Assembly (NCBI GenBank): GCA_046724665.1
Contig: JBKOWZ010000235.1
Coordinates: 1 to 16,072, forward strand
Direction: 5' to 3'
DNA length: 16,072 bases
Source: Actinocrinis sp046724665
GTDB lineage: Bacteria > Actinomycetota > Actinomycetes > Streptomycetales > Catenulisporaceae
Every line of letters begins with the position of its first letter. Position 1 is the stretch's first letter. Positions 8,370 to 15,969 of the stretch are shown here, in pieces. The position numbers and the translations under genes were made by a program. Below the pieces are notes generated by a model. That model saw only the letters and a list, made by a program, of their open reading frames with translations, had not been told where the DNA came from and ran no database searches.

Positions 8370-8684
8370 ATGTCCACGACCGTTCCGGCCCAGCGCAGCG
8401 GACGCATCGAGCCGAGCCGCGCCGAGCTGCCGCTGATCCCGCCGCCCGCGCCGCGTCCCAAGGCACCCGTCGCCGCCCTCACCGGCCTGGCACTGGTCGC
8501 CCTCCTCGGCGGCTGGCTGGTCGCGGCCCCGTTCGTCCTCGGCGACCAGCCGCGCGGCGCGGCCTGGACCGCCGCCACCCGCACCGACGTCGCGACCGGC
8601 GCGGCCGTCGCCGGCGTCGCCGTACTCGGCCTGCTCGGCTACCTCGCCGCTGCGATCGCCTGGCTGGCGCGGTACGGTCGCTAG
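8370..8684 (+). CDS. Small two-helix membrane protein, SPW-repeat-like (third of triad)
   Basis: This is a 104-residue protein of unknown function. ATG 8370 is chosen because AGGAG (8357-8361) is 8 nt away; GTG 8364 in the same frame overlaps the previous stop in GTGA form but would be only 2 nt from that site. A 32-residue Pro-rich N-terminus precedes helix 1 (about 33-57) and helix 2 (about 75-99). The segment from GGWLVAAPFVLG through RTDVATGAA aligns without gaps with GGWLLLAPYALD through TVDLETGAA of the preceding protein, about 14 of 33 positions being identical. A tandem duplication is therefore likely. It lacks the long charged tail of its paralogue. It is followed after 39 bp by the cds1-like gene. 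Confidence 0.72.
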   Translation: MSTTVPAQRSGRIEPSRAELPLIPPPAPRPKAPVAALTGLALVALLGGWLVAAPFVLGDQPRGAAWTAATRTDVATGAAVAGVAVLGLLGYLAAAIAWLARYGR

Positions 8685-8688
8685 GCAG

Positions 8689-8705
8689 GTGCCGAGATAC
8701 GGCAC
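8689..8705 (+). promoter_or_regulatory. Stem-loop between triad and cds1-like gene
   Basis: GTGCCG (8689-8694) and CGGCAC (8700-8705) form a 6-bp stem with a 5-nt loop in the 39-bp gap, ending 3 nt before the Shine-Dalgarno AGGGGG (8709-8714) of the next gene. It could be an attenuating hairpin, an operator or an mRNA-processing element. The absence of a U-tract argues against a strong terminator. Confidence 0.3.
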
Positions 8706-8723
8706 GGCAGGGGGAACACGACG

Positions 8724-9851
8724 ATGTCCGATCTATCCGGCCAGTCGGGGTTCGATCGCGTCAACCCCGCCTGCCAGGCCGGCCGCGACTGGATCCACGA
8801 CGCCGTCGCGAAGGTCGAGGCCGACGCCAACCGCTCCGCCGACACGCACCTGCTCGTCGTCCCGCTGCCCGAGGAATGGGGCATCGACCTCTATCTCAAG
8901 GACGAGTCCACCCACCCGACCGGCTCGCTCAAGCACCGGCTGGCCCGCTCGCTCTTCCTCTACGCGCTCTGCAACGGCTGGATCCGCGAGGGGCGGCCGG
9001 TCATCGAGGCCTCCTCCGGCTCGACGGCCGTCTCCGAGGCCTACTTCGCCCGGATGCTCAACCTGCCGTTCATCGCGGTGATGCCCGCCTCGACCAGCAA
9101 GGAGAAGCTGGCGCTCATCGAGTTCTACGGCGGCAGCTGCCATCTGGTGGCCGACCCGACGCGGGTGATCGCCGAGTCGCGGCGGCTGGCCGCGGAGACC
9201 GGCGGGCACTTTATGGACCAGTTCACCTACGCCGAACGGGCTACCGACTGGCGCGGGAACAACAACATCGCCGAATCGGTCTACGGACAGCTGGCCAAGG
9301 AGCGCCATCCGGTGCCGGCCTGGATCGTGGTCGGCGCGGGTACCGGCGGCACCAGCGCGACGATAGGGCGCTACGTACGCTACCGGCGGCTGCGTACCCG
9401 GCTGTGCGTCGTGGACCCGGAGAACTCCGCCTTCTTCGACGGCTGGGCGAACCAGGACCCCGAATTCACCACCGGCCACGGCTCGCGGATCGAGGGGATC
9501 GGCCGGCCGCGGGTCGAGCCCTCCTTCCTGCCCGACATCGTGGACCGGATGATCCGGGTGCCGGACGCCGCGTCGATCGCCGCCGTCCGGATGCTGGCCG
9601 AGCGCGTCGGCCGCCGGGCCGGCGGCTCGACCGGGACGAACCTGTGGGGCACCCTGCGGATCATCTCCGAGATGCGCGCCGCGGGCGTCCACGGGTCGGT
9701 CGTCAGCCTGCTGTGCGACGGCGGCGAGCGGTATACGAACACGTATTACAGCGACGAATGGCTGGCCGCGCAGGGCATCGACATCACCCCCTACGAGTTT
9801 GCGCTGCGTGAATTCTTCATCAGCGGCGCCTTGTCCACGCTAACTGTCTGA
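8724..9851 (+). CDS. cds1: PLP-dependent cysteine desulfhydrase / cysteine synthase-like enzyme (Cds1 type)
   Basis: This 375-residue cytoplasmic fold-type II PLP enzyme resembles mycobacterial Cds1, which splits L-cysteine to H2S, pyruvate and ammonia. The PLP lysine is K70 in STHPTGSLKHRLARS. ASSGSTAVSEAYFAR is the substrate carboxylate loop, VGAGTGGTSATIGRY the PLP phosphate loop, and CDGGERYTNTYY lies in the C-terminal cofactor region. DESTHPTGSLKHR and the length exceeding CysK/CysM (about 310) favour the Cds1 group over a true O-acetylserine sulfhydrylase. The start is ATG 8724 with AGGGGG at 8709-8714. It follows the membrane triad by 39 bp and may be cotranscribed, although a stem-loop lies between. 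The main alternative is a cysteine synthase paralogue with another beta-replacement activity. Confidence 0.88.
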   Translation: MSDLSGQSGFDRVNPACQAGRDWIHDAVAKVEADANRSADTHLLVVPLPEEWGIDLYLKDESTHPTGSLKHRLARSLFLYALCNGWIREGRPVIEASSGSTAVSEAYFARMLNLPFIAVMPASTSKEKLALIEFYGGSCHLVADPTRVIAESRRLAAETGGHFMDQFTYAERATDWRGNNNIAESVYGQLAKERHPVPAWIVVGAGTGGTSATIGRYVRYRRLRTRLCVVDPENSAFFDGWANQDPEFTTGHGSRIEGIGRPRVEPSFLPDIVDRMIRVPDAASIAAVRMLAERVGRRAGGSTGTNLWGTLRIISEMRAAGVHGSVVSLLCDGGERYTNTYYSDEWLAAQGIDITPYEFALREFFISGALSTLTV

Positions 9852-9855
9852 CCTG

Positions 9856-9870
9856 CGCTCTCGGCGAGCG
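9856..9870 (+). terminator. Weak hairpin after cds1-like gene
   Basis: CGCTC (9856-9860) and GAGCG (9866-9870) form a 5-bp stem with a 5-nt loop just after the stop at 9851. There is no U-tract. It is a possible weak terminator for the 6.4-9.9 kb plus-strand run. Confidence 0.2.
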
Positions 9871-9969
9871 GATCCGCCACTGGCCGATCATTCTCTCAAC
9901 GTTTCCTCCCCCCTCCTCTAAGGCAGCTTTCAGCAATTTCGTCCACCCTTGCTCGACGGCGATGTTCAA

Positions 9970-9996
9970 GACGGCAGTGTGTCTAGGACGGCACTG
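9970..9996. promoter_or_regulatory. Direct repeats upstream of the OmpR-class regulator
   Basis: GACGGCAGTG (9970-9979) and GACGGCACTG (9987-9996) differ at one base and start 17 bp apart, 21 bp before the ATG at 10017. The same stretch contains an inverted pair, GCAGTG (9974-9979) and CACTGC (9992-9997). Tandem sites upstream of response-regulator genes are often autoregulatory, but OmpR-class sites usually repeat every 10-11 bp, so this spacing is atypical. An AT-richer element, CTTTCAGCAATTTC (9927-9940), lies further upstream. Confidence 0.35.
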
Positions 9997-10016
9997 CATC
10001 CGAGGGGGTAGGCCCG

Positions 10017-10718
10017 ATGGTCAACGGCGCGGCGAGGCTGCTCGTCGTCGATGACGACAGCGAGGTACGCGAAGCCCTCGGCCGCGCGCTCAAGCTCGAG
10101 GGCTTCGCGGTCACCCTCGCCGCCGACGGCGCCGCCGCGCTCGAGGCGGTGCGCGACACGCCGCACGACGCGCTCGTGCTCGACGTGGCCATGCCCGGCG
10201 TGGACGGGCTGGCCGTCGCCCGTGCGCTGCGCGCCGCCGAGGACCGCACCCCGATCCTGATGCTGACCGCCCGCGACGCGATCGCCGACCGGGTCTTCGG
10301 CCTCAACGCCGGCGCCGACGACTACCTGGTCAAGCCGTTCGCCCTGGTCGAGCTGGTCGCCCGGATCAACGCCCTGCTGCGCCGGGCCGCGGCGCAGGCC
10401 CCGCCCCCGCCGCCGCTGCTCAGCTGCGGCGACATCGCCCTCGACCTGGCCGCGCGCCAGGTGGTGCGGGCCGGGCGGCGGGCCGACCTGACCAAGACCG
10501 AGTTCGAGCTGCTCGAGCTGCTGCTGCGCAACGCCGGCCGGGTGGTCACCCGCGAGCTGATCATCGACCGGATCTGGGGCTACGACTTCGGCCCCGGCTC
10601 CAACTCGCTGGAAGTCTTCGTCTCCACGCTGCGCCGCAAGACCGAGATCGGCGACCAGCCCCGGGTGATCCACACCATCCGCGGCGTCGGCTATACGCTC
10701 CGCCAGTGCAAGGACTGA
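10017..10718 (+). CDS. OmpR/PhoB-class response regulator (MprA-like)
   Basis: This is a 233-residue two-component transcription factor. Receiver domain: acidic pocket D12-D13, phosphoacceptor D56 (LVLDVAMPG), T84 (MLTARD) and K106 (YLVKPF). After a short Pro-rich linker (about 122-130), the winged-helix DNA-binding domain occupies about 133-230, with TKTEFELLELLLRNAGRVV and VSTLRRKTE followed by IHTIRGVGYTLR. The start is ATG 10017 with GAGGGGG at 10002-10008. Its last 13 bp overlap the GTG start of the partner kinase, showing an operon with coupled translation. The converging MMPL transporter gene is a plausible target. The family resemblance is to MprA/TcrX-type regulators of envelope stress; the exact orthologue cannot be fixed by eye. 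Confidence 0.95.
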   Translation: MVNGAARLLVVDDDSEVREALGRALKLEGFAVTLAADGAAALEAVRDTPHDALVLDVAMPGVDGLAVARALRAAEDRTPILMLTARDAIADRVFGLNAGADDYLVKPFALVELVARINALLRRAAAQAPPPPPLLSCGDIALDLAARQVVRAGRRADLTKTEFELLELLLRNAGRVVTRELIIDRIWGYDFGPGSNSLEVFVSTLRRKTEIGDQPRVIHTIRGVGYTLRQCKD

Positions 10719-12214
10719 CGGCGGCGCGAGGATCGGTCTCGGCGGCCGGACGCGCGCTGCGGCGGCGCCTGCGGCGCTTGAAGCTGCGTAAGCTGCGCAC
10801 CCGCATCGCGCTCGCCGCCACGCTCGCCGTGGTGCTCGGCGTCGGCGCGGGCATCACCTTCGCCTACCTCGCGGTCCGCGCGGAGCTGTTCGGCAACGTG
10901 GACCGGCAGCTGGACCGGCAGGTGCAGACGATGCAGCGGATCGCGCACAACGTAGGCGTCGCGAAGCTGCTGCCGCAGCACGCCTCCGCCTTCGCCGGCA
11001 GCCGGGGCGGCGGACTGACCGGTTTCCGGCACTTCGGCGACTCGATGGACTACCTCCAGATACTGCGGCCCGACGGCAGCACCACGCACCCGGCCGAGCA
11101 GAGCGCGGTGCTGCCGGTGGACCCGCAGGACCGCGCGATCGCCGCCGGCGGGGCGGCCGGGTCGCACCGCACGATCGACTTCCAGGGCGGCGACGTGCGC
11201 CTGGCCACCGCCCCGCTCGGCGGCGGCTACGCGGTGCAGGTCGCCCTGCCGCTGGCCGACGCCGAGAACCAGCTCGGGCACCTCGGCCTCGAACTGCTCG
11301 GCGCCGGCCTGGCCGGGATCCTGCTGGCCGCCGGCCTCGGCTGGTGGGTGACCAGGACCGCGCTGCGGCCGGTCGGTCGGCTGACCGAGGCGGCCGAGCG
11401 CGTCGCGGCCACCCGCGACCTCGCCCACCGGATCGACCCGGGCTCCCGGGCCGACCGGGACGAACTCGGCCGCCTCGCGGTCAGCTTCAACGCGATGCTC
11501 AACGCCGTGCAGGACTCCGCCGACCGCCAGCGCCAGCTGGTCGCCGACGCCTCGCACGAGCTGCGCACCCCGCTGACCTCGCTGCGCACCAACATCGAGG
11601 TGATCGGCAGGATCGAGCGGCTCGACCCGCCGGAGCGCGAGCGGTTGATCGCCTCGGTGCTGGCCGGCATCGACGACCTGACCGCCCTGGTCGCCGACAC
11701 CGTGGAGCTGGCCAGGGGCGAGGAGCCCGCCGCCGCCGTCGAGCGGCTGAGCTGGGACGCCCTGGCCGGGCACGTGGTCGAACGGGCCCGGCTGCACTGG
11801 CCTGGGGTCGAGTTCACCGCCGACCTCGCGCCGACCGCGGCGGTCGGGGTGCCCGACCGGATCCAGCGGGCGATGGCCAACCTGCTGGACAACGCCGCCA
11901 AGTTCTCCGGCGGCGCCGGCGAGGTGGAGGTCACCCTCGCCGGCAGCACCCTGACGGTACGGGACCACGGCCCGGGGATCCCCGAGGGCGATCTGCCGCA
12001 CGTCTTCGACCGCTTCTACCGGGCCGCCTCGATGCGCGACCGCCCGGGATCGGGCCTCGGCCTGGCCATCGTCGCGCAGGTCGCCGAGTCGCACGGCGGC
12101 TCAGTGTCCGCCGCCAACCACCCCGGCGGCGGGGCGGTCCTGCGCCTGTGGCTGCCACCCGCCCCCGGCCTGCCCGGCGCCGACGGCGGACCCGAGCGGG
12201 ACCCGGCGGCGTAG
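10706..12214 (+). CDS. HAMP-containing sensor histidine kinase (MprB-like)
   Basis: This 502-residue membrane kinase is the partner of the upstream response regulator. A basic N-terminus (about 15-33) precedes TM1 (about 34-56). An extracytoplasmic sensor of about 135 residues follows, then TM2 (about 194-215) and HAMP (about 214-268). The HisKA phosphoacceptor is H284 (DASHELRTPLTSLR). The ATPase domain has an N-box (ANLLDNAAKF, N396), G1 box (DHGPGIP), F box (FDRFYRA) and G2 box (GSGLGLAIV). The start is GTG 10706, overlapping the regulator stop by 13 bp; no Shine-Dalgarno is evident, so coupling is likely. The tail after the kinase core is Pro/Gly-rich (PPAPGLPGADGGPERDPAA). The final 114 bp are antisense to the coding end of the MMPL gene. 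Confidence 0.95.
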   Translation: MQGLTAARGSVSAAGRALRRRLRRLKLRKLRTRIALAATLAVVLGVGAGITFAYLAVRAELFGNVDRQLDRQVQTMQRIAHNVGVAKLLPQHASAFAGSRGGGLTGFRHFGDSMDYLQILRPDGSTTHPAEQSAVLPVDPQDRAIAAGGAAGSHRTIDFQGGDVRLATAPLGGGYAVQVALPLADAENQLGHLGLELLGAGLAGILLAAGLGWWVTRTALRPVGRLTEAAERVAATRDLAHRIDPGSRADRDELGRLAVSFNAMLNAVQDSADRQRQLVADASHELRTPLTSLRTNIEVIGRIERLDPPERERLIASVLAGIDDLTALVADTVELARGEEPAAAVERLSWDALAGHVVERARLHWPGVEFTADLAPTAAVGVPDRIQRAMANLLDNAAKFSGGAGEVEVTLAGSTLTVRDHGPGIPEGDLPHVFDRFYRAASMRDRPGSGLGLAIVAQVAESHGGSVSAANHPGGGAVLRLWLPPAPGLPGADGGPERDPAA

Positions 12215-14389
12215 CGAGCGCGGCCAGTTGCGCTCGCCGAGCAGGATCATCACCGCCGGCAGCAGCAGCACCCTGATCACGGTGGCGTCCAGCGCCACCG
12301 CGACCGCGAGGCCCACGCCGAGCTGCTTGAAGTCCTGCATCGACAGCGTGCCGAAGATCCCGAACACCGCGACCATGATGACCGCCGCGCTGGTCACCGC
12401 CCCGGCGGCGGAGCGCAGGCCGTGCATGACCGCCCGCGTGGTGTCCATGCCGCGTTCGCGCGCCTCCTTGATCCGGGAGACCACGAACACGTGGTAGTCC
12501 ATCGACAGCCCGAACAGCACCACGAACACGAACAGCGGCAGCCACGACTCGATCGCCCCCGGCGCGTGCGTGGCCACCAGGCCGGCGCCCCAGCCGTGCT
12601 GGAAGATCGCCGTCATCACGCCGTACGCGGCGCCGACCGACAGCAGGTTGAGCCCGATCGCGGTGGCCGCGATCACCGGCGAGCGGAACGCGGCGAGCAT
12701 CAGCAGGAAGGTGACCGCGAGCACGAACACGAACACCGGCGCGATCGAGTGGCCGAGCTGGTGGTTGAAGTCGAGCCCGAAGGCCAGCTCGCCGCCGACC
12801 GCGACCTGCGCGCCCGCCAGCTTGCCGAGTGTCTGCGGCACGACCTGTGTGCGCAGCGTGTTCAGCGCGTGCTGCGACGCGGCGTTCGCCCCGTCTCCGG
12901 CCAGCGGCACGTCGATCTGCGCGACGCCGGCCGCCTGGTGCACCGTCACCCGGATCGGGTTGCTGTGCGGGTCGCCGAGCTCCCCGGTACGCGTCGCGGC
13001 CTGTTCGAACGCGGCGATCGCCGCCTTCGCGGCGGGACCCTGGATGTCGGCGTCCTTCACCACGACGGTGGCCGGCGAGGGACCGCCCGGGAACGCCGCC
13101 GAGATCTGCTGGTAGGTCTGCACGATCGGCACGCTCTGCGGCACCTGCTGGTCCACGGTCAGCTTCGCGGTGTGCATGCCGAAGGCCGGAGCCGCCAGCA
13201 GTACCAGGAACCCGGCCGAGCCGAACAGCGCCGCCCTGGGATTCTTCGCCACCTTGGCGAGTGTGGCGTTCCACAGGAATCCGCCGCCGGCCGCGGCACG
13301 CCGGGCCCGCCGCGCCGCGCGGCGCTTGGCCCCCGGCAGCCGGCCGAACTCGACCTTGTCGCCGAGCATGGACAGCAGCGCGGGCAGCACGGTGACCGAG
13401 CCGAGCATCGCGATCGCCACCACCAGCACGGTGGCCAGCGCGAAGCCCTCGAAGATGTGCATACCGGACAGGAACATCCCGGCCATCGCCACCATCACGG
13501 TCAGCCCGGACACCAGCACCGAGCGCCCCGAGGTGGCGGCGGCGACCGCCAGCGCCGACTCCCTGTCTCGGCCCGCGGCGCGCTCCTCGCGCTCGCGGCG
13601 CAGGTAGAACAGGCAGTAGTCGATGCCGACCGCCAGGCCCATCAGCAGCATCACCGAGCCGGCCGAGTCGTCCACCGGGCTCAGGTGGCTGAGCATGCCG
13701 AGCAGCCCGAGCGCCGCGATGAACGCGGTCAGCGCCAGCACCACCGGCAGGATCGCGGCCAGCAGCGCGCCGAACGCGACCAGCAGGATGCCGAGCGCCA
13801 GCGGCACGGCGCTGAGCTCCGCGCGCTTGAAGTCCTTGCCGAGGGTGTTGTTGAACCAGTGGCCCGCCGAGGCGTCGCCGAACTCGTTGACCGCGATCCC
13901 CGGATGCGCCGCGCCGACCTTGGCCACCGCGTCGAGCACCGGCTGTACCCGGTCGTCGGCGGCGCTCTCGTCGCCGATCATGTCGAACTCGATCAGCGCG
14001 CTGTGCTGGTCCTTCGAGATCAGTCCCGCGGCGTACGGGTCGCGCAGATTGGTGACCAGCTTGGTGCCCTGCACCGCCGCCGCGACGTCATGCACCGTCG
14101 CGCGGAACTGCGCCGCGTCCGCGGTCTGCGTGGCGCTGTGCACCAGCACCATCTCGCTCGCGGCCCGCGTGATGTGGGCATCGTCCAGGATCTGCAAGAC
14201 CCGCGCCGAATCGCCGGTGCCCTGCTGCGCGTCGGTCAGATGCTTCTGCCCGGCGGCGTTACCGATCACGGTCGCGAGCACGACGAACAACAGCCAGCCG
14301 AACACGGCCGTCTTGCGATGCCGCGCGCTCCAGCCGCCCAGCGCGGCGGCGAGGTTGCGTCTGCCCTGGTTTTCCATCGAGCGTTCCAC
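12101..14389 (-). CDS. MMPL/RND-family membrane transporter
   Basis: This 762-residue exporter has two RND repeats. TM1 is at about 28-45, followed by a large extracytoplasmic domain and a helix cluster ending in the family motif VGIDYCLFYLRREREE (D257). The second repeat has an extracytoplasmic domain and a second cluster with GLSMDYHVFVVSRIKEA and ALDATVIRVLLLPAVMILLG. The paired D-Y motifs are the usual proton-relay positions. Members export lipids, siderophores or antibiotics (mycobacterial MmpL, ActII-3); the cargo here is unknown. The start is GTG 14389, with AGGAGA five bases upstream; ATG 14377 in frame is the alternative, while upstream frames have no support. The last approximately 38 residues, rich in Gly and Gln, are read from DNA antisense to the end of the kinase gene. 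The gene is divergent from the NarL-class kinase and shares a structured 236-bp control region with it. Confidence 0.95.
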   Translation of the reverse strand: MERSMENQGRRNLAAALGGWSARHRKTAVFGWLLFVVLATVIGNAAGQKHLTDAQQGTGDSARVLQILDDAHITRAASEMVLVHSATQTADAAQFRATVHDVAAAVQGTKLVTNLRDPYAAGLISKDQHSALIEFDMIGDESAADDRVQPVLDAVAKVGAAHPGIAVNEFGDASAGHWFNNTLGKDFKRAELSAVPLALGILLVAFGALLAAILPVVLALTAFIAALGLLGMLSHLSPVDDSAGSVMLLMGLAVGIDYCLFYLRREREERAAGRDRESALAVAAATSGRSVLVSGLTVMVAMAGMFLSGMHIFEGFALATVLVVAIAMLGSVTVLPALLSMLGDKVEFGRLPGAKRRAARRARRAAAGGGFLWNATLAKVAKNPRAALFGSAGFLVLLAAPAFGMHTAKLTVDQQVPQSVPIVQTYQQISAAFPGGPSPATVVVKDADIQGPAAKAAIAAFEQAATRTGELGDPHSNPIRVTVHQAAGVAQIDVPLAGDGANAASQHALNTLRTQVVPQTLGKLAGAQVAVGGELAFGLDFNHQLGHSIAPVFVFVLAVTFLLMLAAFRSPVIAATAIGLNLLSVGAAYGVMTAIFQHGWGAGLVATHAPGAIESWLPLFVFVVLFGLSMDYHVFVVSRIKEARERGMDTTRAVMHGLRSAAGAVTSAAVIMVAVFGIFGTLSMQDFKQLGVGLAVAVALDATVIRVLLLPAVMILLGERNWPRSLRRRVPLGSAVGAGQAGGGWQPQAQDRPAAGVVGGGH

Positions 14390-14459
14390 CGAAGTCTCCT
14401 CACTCGGAACTCCCGTGCCGGTGTGGTCCACCGGCCCCCGGTTCACGCTAGGGAGTCGC

Positions 14460-14477
14460 GACATGCCTCTGACATGC
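14460..14477. repeat. GACATGC direct repeats near the divergent promoter
   Basis: GACATGC occurs at 14460-14466 and 14471-14477, an 11-bp period (one helical turn), overlapping the candidate -35 of the kinase promoter. Such spacing suits a regulator bound as a tandem dimer on one face of the DNA. Confidence 0.35.
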
Positions 14478-14498
14478 GGCTGAACACCCAATTAGGGT
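14469..14498 (+). promoter_or_regulatory. Candidate promoter of the NarL-class kinase operon
   Basis: CTGACA (14469-14474, five of six bases of TTGACA) is followed after 18 bp by TAGGGT (14493-14498), which fits TANNNT. Transcription would start near 14505, giving an approximately 120-nt leader before the ATG at 14626. The -10 lies inside two inverted repeats, so a protein bound there would block it. Confidence 0.45.
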
Positions 14499-14514
14499 GT
14501 ACGTAGGTACACCC
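14484..14514. promoter_or_regulatory. Two interlocking inverted repeats (operator) between MMPL and NarL-class kinase genes
   Basis: ACACCC (14484-14489) pairs with GGGTGT (14495-14500) across 5 bp. GGGTGTAC (14495-14502) pairs perfectly with GTACACCC (14507-14514) across 4 bp. The middle half-site is shared, giving three half-sites of alternating orientation in 31 bp. They lie on the candidate -10 and start site of the kinase operon and 95 bp upstream of the MMPL start. This is the strongest operator-like structure in the window; the binding protein is unknown. Confidence 0.6.
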
Positions 14515-14625
14515 CGGCACCGGCCGCGTAGGTCCAGTGCGCGGGCCGCGGTCCGTCGCGCACACTGGCGGCACCGTGCCCGGACGATGGATCCGGAAGG
14601 CGGGGTTGACAGGAGGTACGAGACG

Positions 14626-15969
14626 ATGACCAGTCAGGCCGACGCCGTCCCCGGTCGAGCCGACGCGCCCGCGGTGCGCAGGCCGCCGGGCTCCTGGCTG
14701 CGCCGTGCGCTGCTCGCACCGTGGCAGAGCCTGGTGCTCACGATGGTCGCCGGCCTCAACATCGGCGTGGTGGTCCTCCAGTTCGACGTGCTCGGCTTCA
14801 TCGGGCTCGGCGTCGGCCTGCTGCTGCTGCCGGTCTCCACGCCGATCTGCCGCGGGGTGGCGAACCTCGCGCGTGCGCTGGCCCACCGGTGGCAGGGCGT
14901 CGAGATCCCGCGCCCCTACCGGCCCAAGCCGAAGTTCCAGCGCGGGCCGATGGGCATCGCGGAACGCTGCCGGTGGATTCTCACCGATCCGGCGACCTGG
15001 CGGGATCTGCTGTGGAGCACGCTCGACACGTTCATCGGCTTCTTCCTCGCGTTCCTGCCGGTCGGCCTGATCGTGTATGGCGTCCAGGGCATCGTGTACT
15101 CAGCGCTGTGGGACACGCTCGTACGTCACGGGTACAACGATTGGTACACCTTCATCCACATCACGCAGGCCAACGAGCGGTACGCCGGAGCGACTGCGGG
15201 GATGGGCGTGTTCATCATCGTGCTGGGCTTCGTCTCCGGACCGTCGCTGCTGCGCCTGCACGCGCGGTGGACTCGCGTGCTGCTCAAGCCGACCCGCACC
15301 GCCGAACTCGCCCTGCGCGTCCGGCGGCTGACCGAGACACGCGCCGACGCCGTGGACGCCTCCGCCGCCGAACTGCGCCGTATCGAGCGCGACCTGCACG
15401 ACGGCGCTCAGGCGCGGATCGTCGCGATGGGCATGAACCTCAGCGCCGCCGAGGCCCTGCTCGACAAGCACCCGGACGAGGCCCGCGCGCTGCTCTTGGA
15501 GGCGCGTGAGGCATCCGTCAAGGCACTGACGGAGCTGCGCGGCCTGGTACGCGGCATCCATCCGCCGGTGCTGGCCGACCGCGGCCTGGCCGACGCCGTG
15601 CGCGCGCTCGCCCTGGACAGCGCGCTGAGCGTCGAGGTCTCCACCGACCTGCCCGGACGCGCGCAGGCGCCGGTCGAGTCGGCCATGTACTTCGCCGCGA
15701 GCGAGCTGCTGGCCAACGTGGCGAAGCACGCTCAGGCGGACCGGGTGTGGATCGACCTCACCTACCGCGAGGGCGTGCTGCGGCTGACCGTGACAGACGA
15801 CGGACGCGGCGGTGCCGATCCGGCCGACGGCACCGGGCTGCGCGGAGTGGAGCGCCGGATCGGTACATTCGACGGGTTGATGACCGTGACGAGCCCGCCG
15901 GGCGGGCCGACCGTAGTCGCCCTGGAGATTCCGTGCGCGTTGTCCTCGCCGAAGACCTCTTCCTCCTGA
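14626..15969 (+). CDS. NarL-class sensor histidine kinase with N-terminal membrane sensor domain
   Basis: This 447-residue kinase has an N-terminal membrane sensor resembling the actinobacterial 'putative sensor' domain (PF13796): hydrophobic segments at about 34-50, 53-70, 133-158 and 190-208, with little extracytoplasmic sequence, suggesting sensing in or at the membrane. The HisKA_3 phosphoacceptor is H258 (ERDLHDGAQARIVAMGMNL). The ATPase domain shows E360/N364 (ASELLANVAKHA), DDGRGG (391-396) and GTGLRGVERRI (402-412). The start is ATG 14626, with AGGAGG at 14611-14616; the frame extends upstream to 14497 but crosses the operator region and lacks a binding site there. The final 37 bp overlap the downstream response regulator start. 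DesK/LiaS-type kinases share this architecture. It is divergent from the MMPL gene. Confidence 0.93.
   Translation: MTSQADAVPGRADAPAVRRPPGSWLRRALLAPWQSLVLTMVAGLNIGVVVLQFDVLGFIGLGVGLLLLPVSTPICRGVANLARALAHRWQGVEIPRPYRPKPKFQRGPMGIAERCRWILTDPATWRDLLWSTLDTFIGFFLAFLPVGLIVYGVQGIVYSALWDTLVRHGYNDWYTFIHITQANERYAGATAGMGVFIIVLGFVSGPSLLRLHARWTRVLLKPTRTAELALRVRRLTETRADAVDASAAELRRIERDLHDGAQARIVAMGMNLSAAEALLDKHPDEARALLLEAREASVKALTELRGLVRGIHPPVLADRGLADAVRALALDSALSVEVSTDLPGRAQAPVESAMYFAASELLANVAKHAQADRVWIDLTYREGVLRLTVTDDGRGGADPADGTGLRGVERRIGTFDGLMTVTSPPGGPTVVALEIPCALSSPKTSSS

Noticed and set aside
8724..9851. Ordinary CysK/CysM cysteine synthase
   Set aside because: Length and the ESTHPTGSLKHRLARS context fit the longer Cds1-like group better; a cysteine synthase activity is not excluded.
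12422..14506. Long plus-strand open frame opposite the MMPL gene
   Set aside because: Shadow of a strongly conserved transporter; the translation is an Arg/His/Gln-rich low-complexity chain without motifs.
14497..14625. N-terminal extension of the NarL-class kinase starting at 14497
   Set aside because: It would put the operator region inside the coding sequence, is Arg-rich without conserved sequence, and lacks a ribosome binding site, whereas AGGAGG precedes ATG 14626.
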